From positions 167,100-231,099 of the forward strand of contig NZ_NINW01000038.1 of assembly GCF_002188465.1 (NCBI RefSeq): a stretch of DNA of 64,000 nt, in the 5' to 3' direction. Positions within the stretch are counted from its first letter, which is position 1, and every line of letters starts with the position of its first letter. The position numbers were made by a program, and so were the translations under genes. Below the pieces are notes generated by a model. It worked only from the letters and a program-made list of their open reading frames with translations. It was not told where the DNA came from and did not search any database. Source of the stretch: Pigmentiphaga sp. NML080357 (lineage in GTDB: Bacteria; Pseudomonadota; Gammaproteobacteria; Burkholderiales; Burkholderiaceae_B). Shown here one piece after another: positions 43,865 to 54,078 of the stretch.

Positions 43865-45856
43865 TCAGCGACGCTCGACGGAGGCGGTACGGGCCAGGCT
43901 TTGTATCAATCCCGCGAGCTGGACGAACTCCACGGGCTTGGCCAGATAGACCTGGAATCCGCTCGCCAGCGCGCGGATGCGGTCTTCCCGCTGGGTCGCG
44001 GAAGTCAGTGCGATGGCCGGAATAGGCGCGGGAAAGCGGTCGGGCGCACCTCGTTCGAGCTCGCGGATGCGAGCCAGCGTATCGCAGCCATCCATGCCGG
44101 GCATCGCGATGTCGCTGACGACGACGTGCGGAAGCGCGCATGCGTCCGTGTCGCGCAGGTGCTCGATGGCTTGCGCTCCCGAGTCGCAGGCCGTCACCGC
44201 GGCGCCGGCCAGCCGCAGGGATTCGGTCAGCGCGGCCCTTGCCTCGGCATGATCCTCGATCAGGAGAATACGCACGTCCGACAGGGATTCGGCCGGCTCG
44301 GCCGCCGAGGGCGCGGATTCTATCGCGGCCTCTTCGCTCGCCACCGGCAGGTAAATCGAAAACACCGCGCCGTGCCCTTCTCCTCGGCTCTGCGCCGCGA
44401 CGCGGCCGCCATGCAGCTCGGCCAGGTGCCGCACCAGCGTCAGCCCCAGCCCCAGGCCTTCCGAGCGGCGCGCGCGCAGCCCGTCCAGATGGCGGAACGG
44501 ATCGAACAGATAGGGCATGACGTCGCTGGAAATGCCTCTGCCGGTGTCTCCTACCGCGATGCATACCTCGCTGCCGATGGCCTCTATGCGCACGGATACT
44601 TCGCTGCCCGGCGCGCTGAACTTGATGGCATTGGCCAGCAGGTGGCCCACCATCTGCTCGAGCCGCTCGGCGCTCCCCCAGACCTGGATCTCGGTGTCGG
44701 GCATTTCCGCCCGCAGGGCGATGCTGCGTTCGGCCGCCTGCTTCTCGGCCTTGGCGATCGCCCCCCGCACGGAGGGCGACAAGGGCAGCAACGCCATGGA
44801 AAACTGCAGGCGCCCCGTCATCGCATGGGTCACGTCCAGCAGTTCGTCGATCAGCCGGACCTGCTGCTGCACGCCGGTCTTGATGCCGGCCAGTGCCCGG
44901 GCCACCCCCGACACGCCGGTGTCGACCCGGCTTTCCAGGACATGTGCCCAGCTCTGGATACCGTTGAGAGGCGAACGCAACTCATGCGATACCACCGACA
45001 GGAACTGGTCGCGGACATTGGCGGCGGTTTCGGCCTGTGTGCGGGCCGCCTGCTCGCGCAGCAGCAAGGTGTCGAGCTCCACCTGCGACCGCACCCATGA
45101 CGTGACGTCGGCGGTCACGGCCACGGCGCGGGCACCTCCTTGTTCGGGCGCGACGCGCACCCGGAAGTGGCGCGTATCGGCGCCCGTATCGATACGGTAA
45201 TCGAACGTCTGGACGGTCCCGGAGGCCAGCGCCTCGGCAACGGACTGCTCGTAGGCCGCCGCAATGTATGGCGCCACGCCAAGTTCGCGGGCCGTCTTCC
45301 CGGCAAAGGCCTGCGGCTCGATGCCGAACAGTTCGCCAGCCGCCCGGTTCGCGTAGAGATGCCGCAAGGCCGGATCGTAGGCCATGACGGCATAGGAAAC
45401 CAGCTCGAGCATCTGCGGGGCGAGAGCATCGCCGGCGCCGGCGCTCGTATCAGCTTCCAGGTCGGCGGCGGCCTCCTGGTATTGCAGGCAAGTGCCGCTG
45501 AAACCGACGAATTGATGATTGGTTTCGAAGCTCGGGTGGGCCTGCGTGTGTACGTTCAGCAGCGTGCCGTCCGCGGCCAGCAGGCCGTGGACCACGTCGA
45601 ACGCCGCCGCCGCGGCTGCCCCCTTGGCGAAAGCCGCCTTTACGCGTTCGCGCTGGCCCTCGGGTATGCGGTCCGTCCAGCCCCAATTCAGCGCCTGCTC
45701 CACCGGCTGGCCCGTCAAGCGGGTCCATGCGGGATTGACATAGCTCCACGCGCCATCGACGGCGGCCGACCACAGTACGCAGGGCGCATGGTCGGCCAGG
45801 CGGCGGAACGGGGAATCGGAAGCCGAGGCGGCCGGTGAAGGTCGTCGTGCAGCCAT
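43865..45856 (-). CDS. Hybrid sensor histidine kinase (PAS-PAS-HisKA-HATPase-REC)
   Basis: A 663-residue soluble hybrid kinase: PAS1 (about 15-130), PAS2 (about 145-255), a coiled segment, HisKA with phospho-acceptor H291 in SVVSHELRSPLNG, HATPase_c with LLANAIKFSAPG, VGDTGRGIS and EGLGLGLTLVRHLAELHGG, then a C-terminal receiver (about 533-655) with the phospho-Asp in VVSDIAMPGMDG and Lys in YLAKPVEF. No transmembrane helices are seen, so it senses a cytoplasmic signal. It is an orphan, with no output regulator beside it. It starts 47 bp after the DUF1328 gene. Confidence 0.93.
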   Translation of the reverse strand: MAARRPSPAASASDSPFRRLADHAPCVLWSAAVDGAWSYVNPAWTRLTGQPVEQALNWGWTDRIPEGQRERVKAAFAKGAAAAAAFDVVHGLLAADGTLLNVHTQAHPSFETNHQFVGFSGTCLQYQEAAADLEADTSAGAGDALAPQMLELVSYAVMAYDPALRHLYANRAAGELFGIEPQAFAGKTARELGVAPYIAAAYEQSVAEALASGTVQTFDYRIDTGADTRHFRVRVAPEQGGARAVAVTADVTSWVRSQVELDTLLLREQAARTQAETAANVRDQFLSVVSHELRSPLNGIQSWAHVLESRVDTGVSGVARALAGIKTGVQQQVRLIDELLDVTHAMTGRLQFSMALLPLSPSVRGAIAKAEKQAAERSIALRAEMPDTEIQVWGSAERLEQMVGHLLANAIKFSAPGSEVSVRIEAIGSEVCIAVGDTGRGISSDVMPYLFDPFRHLDGLRARRSEGLGLGLTLVRHLAELHGGRVAAQSRGEGHGAVFSIYLPVASEEAAIESAPSAAEPAESLSDVRILLIEDHAEARAALTESLRLAGAAVTACDSGAQAIEHLRDTDACALPHVVVSDIAMPGMDGCDTLARIRELERGAPDRFPAPIPAIALTSATQREDRIRALASGFQVYLAKPVEFVQLAGLIQSLARTASVERR

Positions 45857-45903
45857 AGCTCAGCGAGGAACGAGGTACGGCATGGTCATGGGCTCCTCTG
45901 GGT

Positions 45904-46104
45904 TCAGGGCTGACTGGACCATTCATGCTCGTAGGCATCTTCCGGGTCCTTGGGCGGATCGAGGAAGAACGTGGCGAGGAAAGCGCCCAGCGAGAGCACG
46001 AACAGGATAAGGGCGATATTGGCCGCGCTCGCCGCAAAGTCGGTCAGACCTGCGACGGCAGCCAGTAAGGGAATCACGAAAAAGATAGTAGCCCAACGCA
46101 ACAT
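45904..46104 (-). CDS. DUF1328-type small membrane protein
   Basis: A 66-residue protein with two transmembrane helices (about 3-22 and 27-47), starting MLRWATIFFVIPLLAAVAGLT as in YtjA/DUF1328 proteins, and an added acidic tail (PPKDPEDAYEHEW). Its function is unknown; relatives are stress-induced. It lies upstream of the hybrid kinase on the same strand. Confidence 0.85.
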   Translation of the reverse strand: MLRWATIFFVIPLLAAVAGLTDFAASAANIALILFVLSLGAFLATFFLDPPKDPEDAYEHEWSSQP

Positions 46105-46311
46105 GGTTCATCTCCTTGGCTTTCCCGTAAACTCCGCGTCCGCTCGTGGCGGGATCTTTTCCGGGACACGGTGAACGTCCCGCCAGTAACGAGCAGATTC
46201 CGTACCATGTCGGCATGCCTCGTTGAAAAGCCTGTTACGCCTGGGAAAGCGAAGAAATATCCCGCTGTCTTTATAAGATTTGCATACCCCCCCTGCCACG
46301 GTTCAGGTAAG

Positions 46312-46325
46312 AATTACATGTAATT
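46312..46325. promoter_or_regulatory. Perfect AATTACATGTAATT palindrome, candidate operator
   Basis: A 14-bp perfect palindrome in an AT-rich patch of an otherwise GC-rich window, 70 bp upstream of the M20 peptidase start. It could be bound by a dimeric repressor; no regulator gene is next to it. Confidence 0.45.
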
Positions 46326-46395
46326 TTTGCAAGCAAAACGGGCGCCGCCTCCCATCCGTACAAGATCTACACTGGAAGCCTGAATGGAGACCGTC

Positions 46396-47835
46396 ATGGA
46401 CCTGTCCGACCTCGCCGCCCTCGTTGCGCGGCGCTACGACGAAGAGCTCATCCCGCTGCTGACCGACTACGTGCGCGTTCCGGCGAAATCCCCGATGTTC
46501 GACGCGAGCTGGGCCGAACACGGCCATCTGGCCGCCGTGGTGGACGCCGCCGCCGCATGGGCGCGCGCCCAGCCGGTCGCCGGCCTGAAGGTGGAAATCG
46601 TGTCCATCGACGGCCGCACGCCCTGCCTCTACTTCGAGGCACCCGCCACCCAGGGCCTGGGCGGCGACAGGACCATCCTGTTCTACGGGCACCTGGACAA
46701 GCAGCCGGAAATGACCGGCTGGCGCGAAGGCCTCGGGCCTTGGACACCCAGGATCGAGGACGGCAAGCTCTACGGGCGGGGCAGCGCCGACGATGGCTAC
46801 GCCGTCTACGCCGCGCTGACCGCCCTGGCGGCGCTGGACAGCCAGGACGTGCCGCGTCCCCGCTGCGTGGGATTGATCGAGACCTGCGAGGAAAGCGGAA
46901 GCTACGACCTGCCCGCCTATCTCGACCTGCTCGCCCCGCGCATCGGTGTGCCCACACTGGTGGTCGGGCTGGACTCCGGCTGCGGCAACTACGATCAGCT
47001 CTGGGTGACGACCTCGCTACGCGGGCTTGCCGGGGGCGTGCTTACCGTCGAGGTGCTCAGCGAAGGCGTGCATTCGGGCATGGCCAGCGGCCTGGTGCCC
47101 TCGTCCTTCCGGATCGCCCGCCAATTGCTCAACCGGCTGGACGACCCGGCCACGGGGCGGGTCGTGCTGCCAGAGCTGCACGCCGACATTCCGGCCGAAC
47201 GCCTGGCCCAGGCGCGCACGGCGGGCGACATTCTCGGCGACCAGGTCTGGAAACAGTTCCCCTGGGTAGGGTGCTCGCACGGCCCGGAGGGCCATGCTCA
47301 TGCCCAGCCCACCACCACCGATCCCGCCGAAGGCATCCTGAACCGCACCTGGCGACCGGCCCTGTCGGTCACGGGCGCCGCGGGCCTGCCCGCCATCGAT
47401 GCCGCGGGCAACGTGCTGCGACCCAAGACTTCCCTGAAACTCAGCATGCGCCTGCCGCCCACCGTGGATGCCGATCGGGCCGTACGAGCCATGAAGGTCG
47501 CTCTGGAAAGCTCCCCGCCCTATCACGCCAAGGTCAGCTTCGAAGCCGAGGGCGCCGCCAGCGGCTGGAACGCGCCGCCAACGGCGCCATGGCTGGAACG
47601 CGCCCTCGATGCCGCATCGCGAGCGGCATTCGGGCAGGGCGCGGCATGGATAGGCGAAGGCGGCACCATCCCTTTCATGGGCATGCTGGGCGCGAAATTC
47701 CCGGAGGCCCAGTTCCTGATCACCGGCGTGCTGGGCCCCCAGTCCAATGCCCACGGCCCCAACGAGTTCCTGCACATTCCATACGTCAAGAAGCTGACCG
47801 CCGCCGTAGCCCAGGTGGTGGCCCAGGTCCGGTAG
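46396..47835 (+). CDS. M20 family metallopeptidase (dipeptidase-like)
   Basis: A 479-residue M20 peptidase. Zinc ligands and catalytic residues are visible: YGHLDKQPE, YGRGSADDGYA, ETCEESGSYD, VGLDSG and the final NAHGPNEFLH. Members hydrolyse dipeptides or N-acyl amino acids in the cytoplasm. The ATG at 46396 has GGAG six bases upstream; ATG 46384 is an alternative giving four more residues. It converges with an MFS gene only 4 bp away. Confidence 0.92.
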   Translation: MDLSDLAALVARRYDEELIPLLTDYVRVPAKSPMFDASWAEHGHLAAVVDAAAAWARAQPVAGLKVEIVSIDGRTPCLYFEAPATQGLGGDRTILFYGHLDKQPEMTGWREGLGPWTPRIEDGKLYGRGSADDGYAVYAALTALAALDSQDVPRPRCVGLIETCEESGSYDLPAYLDLLAPRIGVPTLVVGLDSGCGNYDQLWVTTSLRGLAGGVLTVEVLSEGVHSGMASGLVPSSFRIARQLLNRLDDPATGRVVLPELHADIPAERLAQARTAGDILGDQVWKQFPWVGCSHGPEGHAHAQPTTTDPAEGILNRTWRPALSVTGAAGLPAIDAAGNVLRPKTSLKLSMRLPPTVDADRAVRAMKVALESSPPYHAKVSFEAEGAASGWNAPPTAPWLERALDAASRAAFGQGAAWIGEGGTIPFMGMLGAKFPEAQFLITGVLGPQSNAHGPNEFLHIPYVKKLTAAVAQVVAQVR

Positions 47836-47839
47836 GCCG

Positions 47840-49054
47840 CTACCCCCGCGCCCGCAACAGCCACGCGGCGCAGGCAAGCGCCGGGATCGCCAGCAGCCCG
47901 TACGCCAGTGCATAGGCTGGGCCCCCGGGGCCGCCTCCCGCCGACGCGACATAGCTGAACAAAGGCTGTCCCGCCAGCACGCCGAAGTAAGTGAACAGCA
48001 AGGTGCCGCCCGTGGCCGCGCCCGCCTGCCCGGCCGGCGCGCGCCGCGCCACCTCGGCGAGGAACACGCCGTTCCAGCCTATGGCCGAGGCGCCGTACAG
48101 CACCGAAATCGCGGCCACTACCATCCAGGGCGTGGCGGGCTGCAGCAGGGCGGTGGCGATGCAGGACGCCGCCATGGTCAGCGCCAGCCCGCCCAGGACC
48201 TTGCGCGGCGGCGCCCAGCGGTCGGCCACGACGCCCCAGAGTATGCGGCCCGCGACGCCCGCCGCCTGCGACAGCGAGAGGATGACGCCGGCGGCGATCA
48301 GGGTCCATCCGAGCGACAGATTGAGGTAGGTGACCAGATAGGCCGTGACCGCCAGCTGGATGAAGGAGAACAGCAGCGAACACACCGCCATGATGCGCAA
48401 GGCCGGCGTGCGCCACACCAGCCGCACAGGCCGCGCCAGGTCCAGCCAGCGCCACGGCGCCGTCGCCGGGTCGCGCTGCGCGTCCAGGTTCGCACGCACG
48501 GTCTGCGCCACCAGCGCGCACGCCAGGCAGGCGATGGCGCATGCAACCAGCGCGGCGCGCCAGCCCAGGCCGTGCTCGATCTGCGGGCTCACCAGCGCGG
48601 CCAGCACGCCTCCCAGCGGCACGCCGGTCTGCTTGATGGAGAAAACCAGCGACATCCGGTGCGGCGGCGTGCTGCGCATCAACAAGTAGGAGCTGGACGG
48701 CGTGATGGGCCCGTATCCCGCCCCGATCACCAGTGCCCCGACGACCGCGAGCGCCACGTTGCCGCTGCACAGCAAGCCCATGCCCAGCCCGCACGACAAC
48801 AGCGCCGCCTGGCTGCAGCGGACGGCGCCCAGGCGATTGACCAGGGTGCCGCCGACCACGCTCGTGAACATCGCGGCCAGATAGACCAGCGCCATGTAGA
48901 AACCGACGGCGCCGGACGGCAGGCCCAGTTCGCGCGTCGCCACGGGCCCGACGACCGCCGGCGCAATAGTGGCGGCCGAGGCCAGGGACTGGATGGCCAG
49001 GGTCACGGCCAGCACCCAGGCCGTGCTTGGCTGCCGCGCGCTACCTGGCGTCAT
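47840..49054 (-). CDS. MFS transporter (12 TM)
   Basis: A 404-residue major facilitator with about twelve hydrophobic helices. The loop 2-3 motif is degenerate (GGTLVNRLGAVR) and a second copy after helix 8 reads GVVADRWAPPRK. The ligand is unknown; it resembles the CynX/YbfB-like carbohydrate or acid transporters. Its start overlaps the end of the polyphosphate:AMP phosphotransferase gene by 14 bp on the same strand. Confidence 0.88.
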   Translation of the reverse strand: MTPGSARQPSTAWVLAVTLAIQSLASAATIAPAVVGPVATRELGLPSGAVGFYMALVYLAAMFTSVVGGTLVNRLGAVRCSQAALLSCGLGMGLLCSGNVALAVVGALVIGAGYGPITPSSSYLLMRSTPPHRMSLVFSIKQTGVPLGGVLAALVSPQIEHGLGWRAALVACAIACLACALVAQTVRANLDAQRDPATAPWRWLDLARPVRLVWRTPALRIMAVCSLLFSFIQLAVTAYLVTYLNLSLGWTLIAAGVILSLSQAAGVAGRILWGVVADRWAPPRKVLGGLALTMAASCIATALLQPATPWMVVAAISVLYGASAIGWNGVFLAEVARRAPAGQAGAATGGTLLFTYFGVLAGQPLFSYVASAGGGPGGPAYALAYGLLAIPALACAAWLLRARG

Positions 49055-50522
49055 CCAGCGCCTTCACGATGTGTTCGAGCACCTTGATTCGCGCGGTGCG
49101 CTTGTCGTCGGTGGCGACGACGACCCAAGGCGCGTGGGCGGTGTCGGTGCGGGCCAGCATCTCGCGCGCGGCCAGCATGTAGTCGTCCCATTTGCGGCGA
49201 TTGCGCCAATCGTCCGCCGTGAGCTTGAAGCTCTTGAACGGCGAATCGCGGCGCTCCCGGAAGCGGCGCAGCTGCTCGTCGCGCGAGATGGAAAGCCAGA
49301 ACTTGAGCACCACCGCGCCGCTGCGCCGCAGTTGTTCCTCGAAGTCGTTGATCTCGCCATAGGCGCGAAGCCAGGTGGCGGAGGGAATGAGCGACTCGAC
49401 GCGCTCCACCAGGACCCTGCCGTACCACGAGCGGTCGAATATGCTGACGCGGCCATGCAGCGGCAGGCGGCGCCAGAACCGCCACAGATAGGGATGGGCG
49501 AGCTCCTCGTCGCTCGGCGCCGATATCGGGACGATCTCGAAGTCGCGCACGTCCAGGGCATGCGACACGCGGCGGATCGCGCCGCCCTTGCCGGCCGCGT
49601 CCACGCCTTCGAACACCAGTACCAGCGAACGCTCCCCGAAACGCTTGCGGCGCACGTGGGCCGACAATTGCGCCTGCAAGGACGCGAGCCGCTTCTCGTA
49701 ATCGTCCTCGTCGAGCTTTCCGCCGCCGGGGGGCGGTTCCAGTCTCGTGCCGCCATGGCCGACGCGCCGCGCCGGACGGGCCGCCGGCCTGGCCGGTGCG
49801 GGAAGAGGCCCGGCCAAAGCCTCCAGCGTGGCCGATGCGGTTTCCACGGCGCGCAGTCGTGGATCGGCGCTCGGCACCACGTGCCACGGCGCGTGCCCGG
49901 CGTGCGTGGCCTCGAGCACGATCTGGCCCGCGGCCCGCAGGCGATCGAACTTCTTGCGAACCTTCAGGTCGGCCTCGGAGACCCGCCAGGCGGTGCCCGG
50001 ATCGGCAAGCTGCGCGTCGATGCGCGCGACCTGCGCCGCACGCGACAAGTGGTACCAGAGCTTCACGATGCGCACGCGCTCGCTGGCCAGCATGGCCTCG
50101 AAACGGCGGATCTCGGCCGCCATGGCTTCGATGTGGTCCATGTCTGGCCGCTTGCGCGCCGCCTCCTTGAAAAGCGGGGCGTACCACGATCCGAAGACGA
50201 TGCCGGCCTGGCCCAGCGCAGGCAGCGCGTTCCAGTAGCGCCACATGGCCGGCCGCTGGGCCTCGTCGGCCGTGGGCTCGCCGAAGGCCAGCGTCCGTAT
50301 GTGGCGCGGGTCCATCCACTCGTTGAGCAGATTGATGGCGGAGCCCTTGCCCGCTCCATCCACGCCGGCCACCACGATCAGCACCGCGCGATCGCGCTTC
50401 TTCAGCAATTCGTATTGCCGCTGCACGAGCGCCGTCCTGAGGGCCGGTTCGCGCCGTTCGTACTCCTCCTCGTCCATGAAGGGATCGAGTTCGGCTCGCT
50501 GGAACACCTGGGGGCTCTCCAA
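49041..50522 (-). CDS. pap: Polyphosphate:AMP phosphotransferase (two PPK2 domains)
   Basis: About 493 residues with two fused PPK2 domains. The N-terminal domain has Walker A GVDGAGKGS and NEWMDPRHIRT; the C-terminal one has FEGVDAAGKGGAIRR, PISAPSDEELAHPYLWRFW, FDRSWYGRVLVERVE and SRDEQLRRFRER. Two-domain class II PPK2 enzymes make ADP from AMP and polyphosphate. The start is uncertain. A TTG at 50522 gives LESPQVFQ..., which fits the MFES start of the family; a GTG at 50567 would add fifteen residues. No good ribosome site is seen for either. Confidence 0.9.
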   Translation of the reverse strand: MESPQVFQRAELDPFMDEEEYERREPALRTALVQRQYELLKKRDRAVLIVVAGVDGAGKGSAINLLNEWMDPRHIRTLAFGEPTADEAQRPAMWRYWNALPALGQAGIVFGSWYAPLFKEAARKRPDMDHIEAMAAEIRRFEAMLASERVRIVKLWYHLSRAAQVARIDAQLADPGTAWRVSEADLKVRKKFDRLRAAGQIVLEATHAGHAPWHVVPSADPRLRAVETASATLEALAGPLPAPARPAARPARRVGHGGTRLEPPPGGGKLDEDDYEKRLASLQAQLSAHVRRKRFGERSLVLVFEGVDAAGKGGAIRRVSHALDVRDFEIVPISAPSDEELAHPYLWRFWRRLPLHGRVSIFDRSWYGRVLVERVESLIPSATWLRAYGEINDFEEQLRRSGAVVLKFWLSISRDEQLRRFRERRDSPFKSFKLTADDWRNRRKWDDYMLAAREMLARTDTAHAPWVVVATDDKRTARIKVLEHIVKALDDAR

Positions 50523-50623
50523 GAATGGGCACCGCCCATGCTTTACCACAGTCGCTCGCAGGGGCACAAGCTGGGTGGCAAGCGTCTTCTGCTAACCTGA
50601 AGTGGAAGGTGAGGCCCTATGAC

Positions 50624-50700
50624 GCCCCCCTGCGCGCTTACGCGCGTCCCCGTGGGGGGCGGCACTGGCGGACCGGCGAAGCCTCCGCGGTGCCCTGGGT
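50624..50700. repeat. REP-like dispersed element, second long copy
   Basis: CCCCCCTGCGCGCTTACGCGCG, a CCCCGTGGGGGGC hairpin, CGGACCGGCGAAGCC and GGTGCCCTGG follow the same order as the minus-strand copy at 24013-24102, with scattered changes. It lies between pap and fumC. Confidence 0.6.
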
Positions 50701-50753
50701 CAAATGGAATGAGCCGCTTGCGCGACGGGCGCGGGCCGGGCAAGGAGATAGAC

Positions 50754-52133
50754 ATGAGCAGCCGTGTTGAAAAAGACACTTTCGGTCCCATCGACGTTCC
50801 CGCCGAGCACCTCTGGGGCGCCCAGACCCAGCGCTCGCTGCAGTTCTTCTCGATCTCGAACGAGAAGATGCCCGAACCGCTGATCGTCGCCCTGGCGCAG
50901 GTCAAGCGTGCCGCCGCGCGGGTCAATGCGGAACTGGGACTGCTCGAACCCAGGCTCGCCAAGGCCATCGAATCCGCCGCCGACGAAGTGATCGCCGGCC
51001 GCTGGGCCGACGAGTTCCCGCTCAGCGTCTGGCAGACGGGATCGGGCACGCAGACCAACATGAACGTCAACGAAGTGCTGGCCAACCGCGCCTCCGAGCT
51101 GCTGGGAGGCGAACGGGGCCAAGGCCGCCTGGTACACCCGAACGACCATGTCAACCGGGGCCAGTCGTCCAACGACGTCTTCCCCACCGCCATGCACGTG
51201 GCCGCCGCGCTACAGGTCCATACCCGGCTGTTGCCCGCGCTTGCGCGCCTGCGCAAGACGCTCGGCGACAAGGCGCGGGCCTATGCCGACATCGTGAAGA
51301 TCGGCCGCACCCACCTGCAGGATGCCACGCCGCTGACCCTGGGCCAGGAGCTCTCGGGCCACGAAGCCCAGCTCGTGCTGGCGGAAGAACAAGTCCGCTA
51401 CGCGCAGCGAGGCCTGCTGCTCCTGGCCATAGGCGGAACGGCGGTGGGCACGGGCTTGAACACCCATCCGGAATTCGGCGCGCGAGTGGCCGCCGAACTG
51501 GCCAAGGAAACCGGCCTGCCGTTCGAATCCGCGCCCAACAAGTTTCAGGCGCTCGCCTCGCACGAAGGCCTGCTGTTCGCGCATGGCGCCCTCAAAACGC
51601 TGGCCGCCGGCCTGATCAAGCTGGCCAACGACGTTCGCTGGCTGGCCAGCGGCCCGCGTTCGGGGCTGGGCGAGATCCGCATTCCGGAAAACGAGCCGGG
51701 CAGTTCCATCATGCCGGGCAAGGTCAACCCCACCCAATCCGAAGCGCTGACCATGCTGGGCGCGCAAGTCCTGGGCAACGACGTGGCGGTCAACATCGGC
51801 GGCGCCAGCGGCAACTTCGAGCTGAACGTCTTCAAGCCGCTGCTGATCCACAATTTCCTGCAATCGGTACGGCTGCTGGCCGACGGCATGGAAAGCTTCG
51901 ACAAGAACTGCGTGGCAGGCCTGGAGCCCAACCGCGAACGCATCGCCGAACTGGTGGAACGCTCGCTGATGCTGGTGACCGCGCTCAATCCCCACATCGG
52001 CTACGACAAGGCCGCGCAGATCGCCAAGAAGGCGCACAAGGAAAACCTCTCGCTCAGGGAAGCGGCGCTGGCGCTGGGCTACCTGACCGCGGAACAGTTC
52101 GACCAGTGGGTCGTGCCAGGCGACATGACCTGA
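50754..52133 (+). CDS. fumC: Class II fumarate hydratase FumC
   Basis: A 459-residue class II fumarase (typical 460-467). Patterns are [51 protein letters not shown] (catalytic His) and the family signature [13 protein letters not shown] with the catalytic Ser. It interconverts fumarate and malate in the TCA cycle; it could also take fumarate from the gentisate pathway. CAAGGAGATAGAC precedes the ATG. Confidence 0.96.
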   Translation: MSSRVEKDTFGPIDVPAEHLWGAQTQRSLQFFSISNEKMPEPLIVALAQVKRAAARVNAELGLLEPRLAKAIESAADEVIAGRWADEFPLSVWQTGSGTQTNMNVNEVLANRASELLGGERGQGRLVHPNDHVNRGQSSNDVFPTAMHVAAALQVHTRLLPALARLRKTLGDKARAYADIVKIGRTHLQDATPLTLGQELSGHEAQLVLAEEQVRYAQRGLLLLAIGGTAVGTGLNTHPEFGARVAAELAKETGLPFESAPNKFQALASHEGLLFAHGALKTLAAGLIKLANDVRWLASGPRSGLGEIRIPENEPGSSIMPGKVNPTQSEALTMLGAQVLGNDVAVNIGGASGNFELNVFKPLLIHNFLQSVRLLADGMESFDKNCVAGLEPNRERIAELVERSLMLVTALNPHIGYDKAAQIAKKAHKENLSLREAALALGYLTAEQFDQWVVPGDMT

Positions 52134-52153
52134 GGCGCGGGCCGGAAGAGGGC

Positions 52154-53587
52154 CTACTTCTTACCGCTCACTTCGGCGCCGGCGTTGGGGGCGAGGCGCC
52201 GGAAAAAGAGAACGGACAAGGCCATGGCGCCGCCTATGACGAGATAGCCGGGAATGACATCGAAGGAATCCAGCACGGTGGTTCCGCGCGCCGCCATGCT
52301 GAGCTTGAGCGCAAAAGCCGCTATGGCCACGCCGAGGCTGATGGCCAGTTGCTGGACCGCGCTCGCCATGCCGGTGGCTCTCCCCATCTGGTCCGGGCCG
52401 ATGTCGGCGTAGGCCAGGGAATTCACGCCGGTCAGTTGCAGCGAGCGGAAGAAGCCGCCGAGCAGCAGCACGACGATGATGACCAGGTGCGGGGTCAACG
52501 GCGTGAACAGGACGCATCCCACGATGGAGGCGCCGGTCAGGAAGGCGTTCGCCACCAGGGTGCGGCGGAATCCGAACCGCTTGATGATGGGGCTGGCGCT
52601 CATCTTCATCAACAGCGCGCCCAGCGCCCCCGCAAAAGTCAGCATCCCGGCGGCGAAAGGGCCCATGCCGAATGCGACCTGCAGTTGCATGGCGAGCAGG
52701 AACGGCACCGCTCCCACGGCCAGGCGGCACAGGTTGCCGCCCAGCAGCGAAATGGAGAAAGTCGGGATCTTCAGCAGGCGGAAATCGAGAATGGGATGAG
52801 GCGAACGTTCGGCATGCCTGACGTACAGCACACCACACAGGCATCCGACCGCCAGCAGCGCCCCCACGATCGCCGGCGACAACACGCCGTGCCCCACGGC
52901 CTCGAAGCAGAAAACGAGCGTGCCCAGGCAGACCGCCGTGAGCAGGAAACCGACGAGATCCAGGGGCTGGGGCTTGCCGCCCTCGGTATCCTTGATGTAG
53001 CGCAGCGCGAGGACCACGCCCAGGATGCCGATGGGCAGGTTCATGAAGAAGATCCAGCGCCACGAACCGTACTCGACCAGGAAGCCCCCCACGGCCGGCC
53101 CGAATATGGGGCCGAGCAGAGCGGGCATGCTCAGGAAGGACATCGCCCGCACCAGGTCCGACTTCTGTACCGTGCGCAGCAGCACGATGCGGCCCACCGG
53201 GACCATCATCGCGCCCGCGAATCCCTGCAACATGCGGCCGGCGACCATCTGGCCGAGCGTCTGCGACAGGCCGCACAGGGTGGAACTGAGCGTGAACAGG
53301 ACAATGGCAGAGGCGAACACCTGGCGCGCGCCGAACCGGTCGGCGGCCCATCCGCAGATGGGCACGAACACGGCGGCGCTGAGCAGGTAGGCCGTGATGG
53401 CCACGTTGAGCTTCACCGGGTCCTCGCCGAACGAGTGCGCCATGGCGGGCAGCGCCGTGGCGATGACCGTGGAATCCAGCATCTGCATGAAGAGCGCGCA
53501 ACCGACGATGAGCGGCACCACCATGGGCGAAAGGCGCTGGGCGATGCGGGCGAAGAAGGGAAGCCGGTTGCCGGTGGACACGGACAT
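52154..53587 (-). CDS. DHA2-type MFS drug transporter (14 TM)
   Basis: A 477-residue transporter of the DHA2/EmrB family with about fourteen helices. It shows the motif C-type LDSTVIATALPAMA, motif A GWAADRFGARQVF, VAGRMLQGFAGAMMVPVGR and the antiporter segment ALLGPIFGPAVGGFLVEYGSWRWIFFMNLP. It probably exports hydrophobic toxic compounds. The start is 5 bp after the marR-type gene stop, so both form an operon under the MarR operator. Confidence 0.92.
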   Translation of the reverse strand: MSVSTGNRLPFFARIAQRLSPMVVPLIVGCALFMQMLDSTVIATALPAMAHSFGEDPVKLNVAITAYLLSAAVFVPICGWAADRFGARQVFASAIVLFTLSSTLCGLSQTLGQMVAGRMLQGFAGAMMVPVGRIVLLRTVQKSDLVRAMSFLSMPALLGPIFGPAVGGFLVEYGSWRWIFFMNLPIGILGVVLALRYIKDTEGGKPQPLDLVGFLLTAVCLGTLVFCFEAVGHGVLSPAIVGALLAVGCLCGVLYVRHAERSPHPILDFRLLKIPTFSISLLGGNLCRLAVGAVPFLLAMQLQVAFGMGPFAAGMLTFAGALGALLMKMSASPIIKRFGFRRTLVANAFLTGASIVGCVLFTPLTPHLVIIVVLLLGGFFRSLQLTGVNSLAYADIGPDQMGRATGMASAVQQLAISLGVAIAAFALKLSMAARGTTVLDSFDVIPGYLVIGGAMALSVLFFRRLAPNAGAEVSGKK

Positions 53588-53592
53588 GTCGT

Positions 53593-54030
53593 TCACTCCC
53601 CCAGGCGCCGCAAGGCTTCCACCGCGGCGCCGAGCGCGGCGCGCGAGTCGGGCTCGAGCTTGGCGATGCGGCCGGCCAGCCAATCGGTACGGCGCTTGCG
53701 CACATCGGCCACCAGCTTGCGGCCCTGCGGCGTCACGGCCAATCCGACGCGGCGCCTGTCGGCATGCAGCGTCTGGTCGCGCTGGATGTAGCCGGCGGCC
53801 TCCAGTTGCTTGACGTGATTGCTCATGGTGGCTGCGCGCATGTTCTCGCGGTTGGCCAGGTCGTTGACGCCGATGCCGGGTTCCTTGTCGATGGCTGACA
53901 GCAGCATGACCATTAGCGGCGACACGTCGAACGCCTGGGTCTCCCGCCGCAGCAGCCGGTTCAGCCGCAGGATGGCGGGGCGCAGTTGCGCGGCCAGTTC
54001 GATGGCGTCGTTGCTTGAAAGATCCTGCAT
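53593..54030 (-). CDS. MarR family regulator
   Basis: A 145-residue winged-helix regulator: helices 1-2 to about 40, recognition region NDLANRENMRAATMSNHVKQLEAAGYIQR, and the wing HADRRRVGLAVTPQG. It should dimerise and repress itself and the MFS gene just downstream by binding the palindrome at 54079-54097; a phenolic or drug ligand would relieve repression. Confidence 0.93.
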   Translation of the reverse strand: MQDLSSNDAIELAAQLRPAILRLNRLLRRETQAFDVSPLMVMLLSAIDKEPGIGVNDLANRENMRAATMSNHVKQLEAAGYIQRDQTLHADRRRVGLAVTPQGRKLVADVRKRRTDWLAGRIAKLEPDSRAALGAAVEALRRLGE

Positions 54031-54078
54031 GGCAATGGCGGAAGGCGACCGAGGATGCCGGATCGCCCGATAAACAGT

